NCBI GenBank assembly: GCA_003661945.1
Contig: QMXC01000036.1
Coordinates: 1 to 8,521 of the forward strand
DNA from: Candidatus Bathyarchaeota archaeon
GTDB lineage: Archaea; Thermoproteota; Bathyarchaeia; Bathyarchaeales; UBA233
DNA length: 8,521 nt
Direction of reading: 5' to 3'
A program made the translations under genes and the position numbers. The notes below the pieces were generated by a model. The model had not been told where the DNA came from. It saw only the letters and a program-made list of their open reading frames with translations, and searched no databases. Shown in pieces: positions 1 to 6,307 of the stretch; the first letter of the stretch is position 1, and every line of letters starts with the position of its first letter.

Positions 1-372
1 GTCTTCATAATCGGGGATGCAGACGTCTGAATGTCTCGAAGGTAGCTGTTTCGGAATGAAAGGCTTTTTGTTTCCCTTCTCGTCAAACCTGAAAGAACAT
101 AAGAGAGTGCCTACGAAAAGTTCACCGGAGTCCCTTGCCGCAGCTATTTCACGGAACTTGCGGTTGCGGATTATTTCCCGAGCCGTTGCAAGCGCTTCCA
201 TATCCTGCGCTTGGACAGCTCCAGTTACACGTATGAGAAACTCTTTTTCGGGATTTACAAAGTCCACAACTTTGAGGAGGTCGCCGAGCCAAATTTCAGC
301 GTTTTCCTGTTTAGCCACGTATATTTCGTCGGGAAACCGAGCCCAAGCCACGTTTCCAACTATTTCGCCCAT
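1..372 (-). CDS. HerA-like DNA helicase/translocase, N-terminal barrel part (3' end outside window)
   Basis: The frame is open from an ATG at 372 to the window edge, giving 124 residues with no stop. The start, MGEIVGNVAW, and the barrel-like pattern after it (WLGDLLKVVDFV, then FLIRVTGAV) resemble the HAS-barrel that opens HerA ATPases; the piece near the edge, KPFIPKQLPSRHS, resembles the linker between barrel and ATPase core. HerA is a hexameric ATP-driven translocase that works with NurA to resect DNA ends. The Walker motifs would lie beyond the edge, so the ATPase itself is not seen. A GGAGTGA ribosome binding site seven bases before the ATG overlaps the previous gene's stop, which suggests translational coupling. 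The role is inferred from the barrel and from nurA upstream; another barrel-bearing ATPase is possible. Confidence 0.68.
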   Translation of the reverse strand, partial: MGEIVGNVAWARFPDEIYVAKQENAEIWLGDLLKVVDFVNPEKEFLIRVTGAVQAQDMEALATAREIIRNRKFREIAAARDSGELFVGTLLCSFRFDEKGNKKPFIPKQLPSRHSDVCIPDYED

Positions 373-379
373 GGGCTTT

Positions 380-386
380 TCACTCC
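380..386 (-). promoter_or_regulatory. Ribosome binding site of the HerA-like gene, overlapping the upstream stop
   Basis: On the minus strand GGAGTGA lies seven bases before the ATG at 372. Its last three bases are the TGA of the preceding gene, so termination there places the ribosome at the next start. This fixes the start of the HerA-like gene. Confidence 0.65.
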
Positions 387-991
387 ATTAGCCTCCTTAA
401 CATGATGGCGAAAGACGTTGGAATCTGTTCGCATCCAATTTCGGCGTATGCGGAGTTGAGGTTTTTCAGAAACACTCTTGCGTCTAGGTTCAAAACGTTG
501 TGCAGCTGCTTGTAGACCATAGCTAATACTTCAGCTTGGTTTTCCACGTCTTCCCGCAACAGTCGAGGAAGGTATTCCAAACGTGTTTCGGTTCCGTCTT
601 GATGGAACTCTTTAACGAGTTCGTCGTCCGCTGGGAAAGCCTCATCGTGAATGTTAGGCAACGAAGGCGGAGTCATATGATAGACTCTTCCGCCTTCCAC
701 GTAGCCTATAACCGGAACGTAGGCAAGCTTCAAAACGTTTGCGTAAACCACATCTTCCATGTCAGGCATCACGGCTTTCACTTGTTCAGGCGTTAGCCCC
801 AAAGGCTGCGGATGTTCCCTCGTGTGGAAACTCATGTGCGAAACGACGCCTACGATTTTTATGTCGTTGGCGCGTATCCAGACGAAGTCGCCGAGCCTTG
901 TCTGCGCCGTATCAGGTTTAAGCCTAGGGTTGTATAACGCTACCACCAGCTTTGTCAGCTCACCATCAACTACTTCACCTATCGGATTCAC
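380..991 (-). CDS. Free-standing HAS-barrel protein, HerA N-terminal-domain-like, without ATPase core
   Basis: 203 residues. Residues 1-100 show the barrel pattern of HerA: an opening MNPIGEVVDG, then LGDFVWIR and IKIVGVVSHM. A PP-S-LP segment with acidic residues (about 108-130, ending DDELVKEFH) matches the stretch in HerA just before the ATPase core (compare PDIPPF with EDEELKSIY in Sulfolobus HerA, from memory). There is no Walker A or B; residues 135-203 look helical instead. The start is a GTG: an in-frame TGA lies three codons upstream, and a GGAG is ten bases before it. It sits between nurA and a second barrel gene, so I infer a structural or adaptor subunit of the NurA-HerA complex, or a separated HerA barrel. 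No enzymatic activity is visible. Confidence 0.72.
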   Translation of the reverse strand: MNPIGEVVDGELTKLVVALYNPRLKPDTAQTRLGDFVWIRANDIKIVGVVSHMSFHTREHPQPLGLTPEQVKAVMPDMEDVVYANVLKLAYVPVIGYVEGGRVYHMTPPSLPNIHDEAFPADDELVKEFHQDGTETRLEYLPRLLREDVENQAEVLAMVYKQLHNVLNLDARVFLKNLNSAYAEIGCEQIPTSFAIMLRRLME

Positions 992-1076
992 GTTTAGTCA
1001 ACTCCAAACCAATCATTTTCACAGTTTCAGCGTGGTCTAAACTGAAGATTCCGTTGAAGTCTATTCCTATTTTCAT
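975..1076 (-). CDS. Possible 33-residue micro-ORF between nurA and the HAS-barrel gene
   Basis: An ATG at 1076-1074 overlaps the nurA stop as ATGA. The frame runs 33 codons to a TGA at 977-975, so it overlaps the start of the HAS-barrel gene by 17 bases. The peptide starts MKIGIDFNGIF and ends TKRESDR; I recognise no domain. It fills the otherwise 81-base gap in a tightly packed operon, and the ATGA overlap is typical of coupled archaeal genes. Against it, there is no clear ribosome binding site and a frame this short can arise by chance. It may act only by carrying ribosomes to the next start. Confidence 0.3.
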   Translation of the reverse strand: MKIGIDFNGIFSLDHAETVKMIGLELTKRESDR

Positions 1077-2317
1077 ACTATTTGAACGTTTTTTCTTCTG
1101 TTTTTTGAAGATATTACAAGGCGTCCGCCGTGTTTCGACAAGATTTTGTCTAGTATCATGTAGAAGCGGCGGCGGTCTTCGCCTTTTATTACGGCAAGTT
1201 CATGAGCTCTAGCAAGCGTGTAGGGATACCCTCGCCCTAAAACGGATTCAGCAGCTATGGAACGCCACAAAACGTCCAGTTTATCCCAACCGTAGACAAA
1301 GAGGGGAACTTCTATCCGCGTAGGCATCTGCGAGTCTGTTCGAACATAAAAGAAGCCCACGCGGTCTTTGTACGCTTCGTATTCGCTTAGGATGTGCCTA
1401 TGAGAAACCGTGAAGGGCGTCCTATCGCCGAAAGACTTCAAATGTTCGTTAAAGAGGAGGGCGTCCGTAGGCAATTCACGCTCGTCAACTTTTGTTTCGC
1501 CCGTGACCAGTGCCCACAGAGATTTGGAGACTTCTCGAGCGTTGGAATTAACTATGTAGCCTGCGAGGATTACGCTGTTTTTTTCACAGAACCGAAGGAG
1601 CTCCTCTAAAGTGGCGATGTAGTCCTTGCGGATTTCCCTTCCCCGCATGAGCGTGAGGAACGAAAGTATAAGCGTTCCATCCATTAACGCTACGACTTCC
1701 CTATCTTCATCCAGAGGCGTGAAAGATAGGGGACAATCAGCCTTATCGGGACACTTTTCACATTCGCTTGTTATGCCTTTCAACCGCATGAGAACGCATC
1801 GAAGAGTCGCTATTTCGTGTTTCCAGCGCCAATAAGGAATGGTCGCCGTGCTAAGCGCCTCGGTTTCTACACTTGAACCACGCGTTAAATCTCTCGGCGT
1901 GTAAAAACGTGGGAACGTGCCTTGATGGACTGTGCCGTCGTTTAAGGATTCTTCCCTAACCATCACGATGTAGCCTGTTTGAACCATAGCCACTTTAGGC
2001 GTGACGTGCTGGTCAAATCCTATCTGGCTTCCGTCAACCGCAACTATCACCCTATTAGCCAGATAGTCGGTAGCCCATCCTTTCAGCTCCGAGACATCCT
2101 TAAAGGCTTTTCCAAGCGAGTAAGCATAGCCCTCGCGGGGGAACGGCTCTAAAATCGAAGCCTCAAAGCGTTTCCCCCCGGTTTCTACGAGGTTCCTAAC
2201 CTTGTGAAAGTCTCTGCGGAGAACCTCTAGGTTTTCCTGAACATCACGGTTATACTCCAACAGCTCGTTTATTTTCCGGCTCATCAAACCGGCAACTTTC
2301 AAGTCTTCAAGAACCAT
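1073..2317 (-). CDS. nurA: NurA domain 5'-3' nuclease
   Basis: 414 residues from the ATG at 2317. NurA is a Mn-dependent DNA nuclease that pairs with HerA to resect double-strand breaks in archaea. Visible family marks: VIVAVDGSQ with Asp95 (first metal ligand); a Glu in GSSVETEAL (about 151-153); VVALMDGT with Asp213; AGYIVNSN with Tyr254; and near the C-terminus GRGYPYTLARAHELA with His372. Residues 10-45 are helical and charged, possibly coiled. Odd: four cysteines at 174, 186, 189 and 195 (C-x11-C-x2-C-x5-C) lie between the second and third catalytic motifs and could hold zinc or an iron-sulfur cluster. The reading frame extends 16 codons upstream to a TTG, but the ATG at 2317 has TGAGGA seven bases before it and is preferred. 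It is first in the operon with the barrel genes. Confidence 0.88.
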   Translation of the reverse strand: MVLEDLKVAGLMSRKINELLEYNRDVQENLEVLRRDFHKVRNLVETGGKRFEASILEPFPREGYAYSLGKAFKDVSELKGWATDYLANRVIVAVDGSQIGFDQHVTPKVAMVQTGYIVMVREESLNDGTVHQGTFPRFYTPRDLTRGSSVETEALSTATIPYWRWKHEIATLRCVLMRLKGITSECEKCPDKADCPLSFTPLDEDREVVALMDGTLILSFLTLMRGREIRKDYIATLEELLRFCEKNSVILAGYIVNSNAREVSKSLWALVTGETKVDERELPTDALLFNEHLKSFGDRTPFTVSHRHILSEYEAYKDRVGFFYVRTDSQMPTRIEVPLFVYGWDKLDVLWRSIAAESVLGRGYPYTLARAHELAVIKGEDRRRFYMILDKILSKHGGRLVISSKNRRKNVQIV

Positions 2318-2324
2318 GAAGGTA

Positions 2325-2363
2325 TCCTCAAAACCATAATTTAATGAACACACTCTTTTAAAC
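2325..2363 (-). promoter_or_regulatory. nurA operon promoter and ribosome binding site
   Basis: Read on the minus strand, GTTTAAAAG (2363-2355) is a good archaeal TATA element. A transcript starting about 25 bases on (near 2332) would have a short leader carrying TGAGGA (2330-2325), seven bases before the ATG at 2317. The same 115-base gap also holds the promoter of the diverging protease gene. Confidence 0.5.
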
Positions 2364-2389
2364 AATAACCTTCGCGAGCATGAACATTT

Positions 2390-2405
2390 ACGAAAGGTTT
2401 AGTTA
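2390..2405 (+). promoter_or_regulatory. Candidate TATA region of the protease gene, possibly leaderless transcript
   Basis: CGAAAGGTTTAGTTA has a purine-rich BRE-like stretch followed by TTTAGTTA, centred about 31 bases before the ATG at 2433. No Shine-Dalgarno motif precedes that ATG, so the message may begin at or just before the start codon, as is common in archaea. The TATA match is imperfect. Confidence 0.35.
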
Positions 2406-2432
2406 AGACCTCATCGTAAACCATTTTCAGAA

Positions 2433-5400
2433 ATGCAACGGAATACCCGCTTCGCAACCTTTCTATTCATCCTCGTTTTGTCAGCCTTTGTAAATCCCTT
2501 GGTTAACGGCTTTACAAGTAAACGCGAAATGTATGAAAATTTCGAGCAGAAGGGGCAACCGGATAGTTTCACGCCGCCTATAAGCACGGTTCCGTGCCAA
2601 GACGAAGACTCTGTAGAACTCATCATCGGAGTTAGTTTCATGGACGAGAAAAACTACGAAAAAGTTAGAGCGTTAATCGCTGAAGGCAACGGCGTTATAA
2701 CCGATGTTATAGCGGCGGAAAACGAATTAAAAGCCCTCGTTGCCGATGTTCCACACGAGACAGTTTCATACGTAAAAAGACGGCTGCTCGAGCATGGTTT
2801 AGCCCGATACGTTGAACCAAACATGAGGCTGAAAATAACCACAGTGCCAAACGACCCGGGATGGCGTGGAAAATGGGGGTTGCGGAAGATATGGGCTGAT
2901 TATGCTTGGAACACGACGACGGGAGACCCCTCAGTTGTCATCGCCATAGTGGACACGGGAGTGGACTGGAATCATCCCGACCTCGCCGCGAATATATGGA
3001 ACAACACAGATGAAATAGCTGAAACCATGTGGACGACGATGGAAACGGTTTCGTGGACGACGTGCGTGGATGGGACTTTGTAGACACTTCAGCGTCGGTA
3101 TATCCAGGCGAAGATGGGAAGGTCAGAGACAACGACCCTATGGACTTCCATGGACACGGAACCCACTGCGCTGGAATAGCCTCGGCTGTTGGAAACAACG
3201 GTTTAGGCGTCTGCGGAGTCACGTGGAACTGTAAGATTATGGCCGTCAGAGCGGGATATAAAGGCTCAGACGGCAACGGCTATTTGGAGCTTGACGACGC
3301 CGCAGCGGCGATTATCTACGCAGCGGACAACGGCGCTGACATCATCAGCTGCAGTTGGGGCTCGTATGAGGACAGCCAGATAATCCGTGACGCCGTGGAA
3401 TACGCTTATGATGCTGGAGCGCTTCTAGTGGCTGCAGCTGGAAACGAGATGAGAGATGACAAGCTCTATCCGGCGGCTTACGACCAAGTGATCGCTGTGT
3501 CGGCCACAAATGAGCTCGACAAGCCAGCGTGGTTTACGAATTTCGGTGAGTGGATTGAGCTAGCGGCACCTGGAGTAAACATTAGCTCAACGGTTTTCGA
3601 TGATTCGTATGAGGAGATGAGCGGCACTTCCATGGCTACGCCTTGCGTTGCAGGTGTTGCCGCACTCGTATGGAGCCAGTTTCCCGAAATGAGCCGAGAC
3701 GAGGTTAGAGCGCAGCTTCGGTTTACCAGCGATGATTTAGGCGAGGAAGGATTCGACTTTTATTTTGGGTATGGAAGGGTAAACGCGCGGAAGGCTGTTG
3801 AACTCGAGCCGCAGCTTCACGACCTCTCGGTTTATGAAATTAACATCGCTTCGCTTGTTCCTCTAGGCGAAACAGCTTATGTAAACGTCACAGTAGCGAA
3901 CATAGGAAACCATAGTGAACACGATGTGACGGTGCAGCTGTTGTTAAACGATAGTCTTCTAGACTCTGTGTTAATTCCATTTATGGAGTCAGGCGCTTTC
4001 GAACGAGTCAGCTTTCCTTGGGACACCTCGCAGTATGCGGAAGGACATTACAATTTAACGGCTTATGTTGCGCCCGTAGACGGAGAAAACCGCGTAGATA
4101 ACAACCATTTATCAAAAACTGTTTACTTGAGGCGCTCAAAAATCTTGAGAGTCCCACAAGATTTTGATTCCATACAGGAAGCGGTGAACGCAGCTTTTGA
4201 AAAGGACACGATTCTGGTTTCCCCGGGAACCTACCAAGAAAACGTCTACATATACAAAGATTCCATTAAACTCGCAGGTGAAAAAGCTTCTGCAACTATT
4301 ATTGATGGCGCAAGTAAAGGCGACGTCATTCAGGTCTGGGCGGACAATGTGGAAGTTCGAGGCTTCACGGTTAGGAATAGTGGGCGCAACCCGGGTAGGG
4401 AGCCTCCCCTAAGCGGAATTCTCGTCTATTACAGCCGAAATGTGAGCATCATAAATGTGTCTGCGACATCAAATAGAGCGGGAATATTCCTCTACTGCTC
4501 CTCTAACGTTAAGCTGAAGGGAAATCAGATGAAAGGAAACTTGTTCAACTTCGGAGTGGACGGCTACACGCTGTCGCATTTTATCCACTCAATAGATGAC
4601 ACAAACATCGTGGATGGCAAACCTCTCGTCTACCTACTCAGCGAACATGATAAAATGGTTTCAACATCAGCGGGATGCGTCCTCGTGGTTAACTCCACTA
4701 ACATTAGAATAGAGAAACTTGAACTCGACGAGAACTATGATGGTGTATTATGCATGGCTAGCCACAATGTTTCATTAAATGACTTGGATGCTTCGCTGAA
4801 TTATAGGGGCATATGTGTTCGAAACTCCACCTCCATCACTATAAGTAACTCTTACATAAGCGAAAGCTACGTTGGAATACAAGTAGAAGAAAGCAGAAAC
4901 CTAACATTGGCACACAACTTTGTCAGCGGCTCATACGCTTACGGTGAGGGAATAAAAATTTTCCATTCGACCCGTTGCAGCGTAAGCTTCAATGCGTTGA
5001 CAGACAACGTTTACGGGCTCTACTTCTCCTACTCTAGCAACAACACTGCTTCCTTCAACGTTCTGAAAAGAAACCGTGTTAACCTTTGGCTCTACTATTC
5101 GAACAGTAATGTCATAAGCAAAAACGAAGTTTCAAACGGGTGGAGCGGCGGAATATTCCTAACAAACGCCTACGACAACAGAATCATAGAGAACAATCTC
5201 CTCAACAACGTCTTAAGCTTTCTGGGATACGGCATAGCCCTAAACATCGAAACATCATTCAACAACGCCATTTACCACAACAACTTCATAAACAACACGT
5301 ACAACGTGTTTTCGCTTGACTCCCAGAACATTTTCGACAACAGCTACCCCTCGGGAGGCAACTACTGGAGCAACTATGCGGGAGTAGACAACTACCGCGG

Positions 5401-6016
5401 CGTTTTCCAAAATGAGACCGGTAGCGACGGGATAGGTGACACGCCCTACACAATTGATGAAAACAACACTGACCGTTATCCGCTGATGGAACCGAGGGAA
5501 ATCCGTGACATCAAAGTAGCCACGGTTTCACCTTCGCGTTCTCAGATTTATCTAGGCTGGAGCACGAATATAACTGTGACGATAAAGAACGAAGGAACAA
5601 CAACCGTAGGAAACTTCACTATAAAATGCAAAGCGGTAAGCGGCGACGTCGAAATTATCATTGGAACAATGGAAGTAGCTCAGCTTACACCATTAAACAC
5701 AACAACGGCGACTTTTCAATGGACGCCTGAAAACGCCGCCACGTATAGAATCGAATGCGAAGTAAGCATCCTAGAAGGCGAAATAGACTTTTTAGACAAC
5801 ACGCTGGCTGACGGTACGGTTAATGTTCGAATGGTAGGAGACGTCAACGGCGACGACAAAGTAGACATAAAAGATTTAGTTGCGGTAATTCCCTCTTTCG
5901 GCGCCAGCCCATTACACCCGAACTGGAACCCCTTGGCAGACTTAAACCTAGACAACATCATAAACATGAGAGACCTGGGTTTGATAGCTAAAAACTTCGG
6001 AAGAATCAGACAATAG
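2433..6016 (+). CDS. Secreted subtilisin-like (S8) serine protease with CARDB, NosD-like beta-helix and dockerin; interrupted by a one-base frameshift
   Basis: Frame one (2433-3083) and the next frame (about 3023-6016) are one gene: adding one G near 3021 gives IAGNHVDDDGNGFVDD and about 1194 residues. Order: Sec signal peptide (1-26); I9-like propeptide (about 55-135); S8 domain (about 150-450) with Asp174 (VDTGVD), His242 (HGTHCAG), oxyanion Asn338 (AAAGNE) and Ser400 (SGTSMATP), all catalytic residues kept; CARDB-like domain (about 462-567); NosD/CASH-type parallel beta-helix (about 570-1026) with many short N- and S-rich turns, ending GGNYWSNY and DGIGDTPY; second CARDB-like domain (about 1028-1133); type I dockerin (about 1135-1194). 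No C-terminal membrane anchor is seen, so attachment would go through a cohesin partner not in this window. Many N-x-S/T sites suggest surface glycosylation. It likely digests extracellular protein. As the sequence stands, only a 216-residue truncated product lacking His and Ser would be made. Confidence 0.85.
3021..3029 (+). other. Apparent one-base deletion in the protease gene
   Basis: The upstream frame reads Ala (GCT, 3018-3020) then GAA ACC ATG and stops at 3081. The downstream frame has a TGA at 3020-3022 and then AAC CAT GTG GAC. One extra G after 3021 gives Ala-Gly-Asn-His-Val-Asp-Asp-Asp, the usual subtilase spacing between the Asp and His motifs. The codons just before the shift cannot re-pair after a -1 slip, so programmed frameshifting is unlikely. 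Confidence 0.8.
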
Positions 6017-6023
6017 TACAGAC

Positions 6024-6031
6024 TATTTTTT
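6024..6031 (+). terminator. Possible T-tract terminator of the protease gene
   Basis: A run of six T starts ten bases after the stop codon at 6014-6016. Archaeal RNA polymerase often terminates at such tracts without a hairpin. It is short, and a new TATA element follows at 6085, which supports separate transcription of the next gene. Confidence 0.3.
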
Positions 6032-6084
6032 GAAAATCGAAGCTGTGAATGCTTTTACTCGAAGAAACCGTCATGTTATATAGA

Positions 6085-6120
6085 TTTATATATCTGATTC
6101 AATAAAAGGGGAAATTGAGG
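6085..6120 (+). promoter_or_regulatory. Promoter and ribosome binding site of the 39-residue microprotein gene
   Basis: TTTATATA (6085-6092), in an AT-rich stretch beginning TTATATAG, is a strong archaeal TATA box. The leader that would start about 25 bases later carries TTGAGG (6115-6120), seven bases before the ATG at 6128. The presence of both signals argues that the tiny gene is real. Confidence 0.55.
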
Positions 6121-6127
6121 AATTTAA

Positions 6128-6247
6128 ATGTGTGAATCCAAGAAGAAGTATGAATGTTGCGGTAAGACGTTTGAAACCAAAGAAGAACTTGAAGCGCATA
6201 TAGCAAAGGAACACAAGGAAAAGAGCTGCTGCTGCAGCAGCAAATAG
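6128..6247 (+). CDS. Cysteine-rich C2H2 zinc-finger-like microprotein (39 aa)
   Basis: 39 residues. The core YECCGKTF, then EELEAHIAKEH, matches the C-terminal Cys, Phe, Leu, His and His positions of a C2H2 zinc finger: Cys11, Phe15, Leu21, His24 and His29, with the usual 12 residues between Cys11 and His24. Instead of C-x2-C the first two cysteines are adjacent (Cys10-Cys11), so the knuckle is shortened; Cys2 could serve as the fourth ligand. The tail is lysine-rich and ends SCCCSSK, with three cysteines in a row, like a metal- or thiol-handling tail. A TATA box and a well-spaced ribosome binding site precede it. It could be a DNA- or protein-binding mini-finger or a metal-binding peptide; the sequence does not decide. 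Confidence 0.72.
   Translation: MCESKKKYECCGKTFETKEELEAHIAKEHKEKSCCCSSK
6227..6242. repeat. Perfect 16-base palindrome at the 3' end of the microprotein gene
   Basis: TGCTGCTGCAGCAGCA reads the same on both strands. It encodes the Cys-Cys-Cys-Ser-Ser tail, so codon choice (TGC then AGC) explains part of it. As RNA it could fold into a GC-rich stem just ahead of the T-tract at 6272. Confidence 0.5.
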
Positions 6248-6260
6248 CCTCTACATGGAC

Positions 6261-6289
6261 AAGCCTAACCCTTTTATTTTTTAAGGCTT
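6261..6289. terminator. Candidate terminator between convergent genes
   Basis: AAGCCT (6261-6266) can pair with AGGCTT (6284-6289), and the loop contains the T-rich tract CTTTTATTTTTTAA (6271-6284). It lies in the 60-base gap between the microprotein stop and the stop of the converging radical SAM gene. For the plus-strand gene the T-tract is a plausible stop signal. It is less convincing for the minus strand, where the tract reads as A. Confidence 0.4.
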
Positions 6290-6307
6290 CGGATAGGCTA
6301 CTGGGTT

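Noticed and set aside
17..405. Plus-strand frames of 124 and 64 codons at the left edge
   Set aside because: They lie opposite the HerA-like frame, which has a well-placed ribosome binding site and a recognisable barrel start; the plus-strand peptides look like antisense reading.
536..1212. Several plus-strand frames opposite the barrel and nurA genes
   Set aside because: They are rich in Arg, Ser and Cys in a random-looking way, have no ribosome binding sites, and are antisense to conserved genes.
2318..2365. Sixteen-residue N-terminal extension of NurA from a TTG start
   Set aside because: The ATG at 2317 has TGAGGA at ideal spacing, and the extension would cover the TATA box and the binding site.
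3020..3083. Programmed -1 frameshift in the protease
   Set aside because: The conserved DDDGNG stretch requires the new frame before 3030, and the codons there (GAA, ACC) cannot re-pair after slipping; no slippery heptamer is present.
5716..5967. Minus-strand 83-codon frame in the protease 3' end
   Set aside because: It is antisense to the second CARDB-like domain and the dockerin and has no recognisable features.
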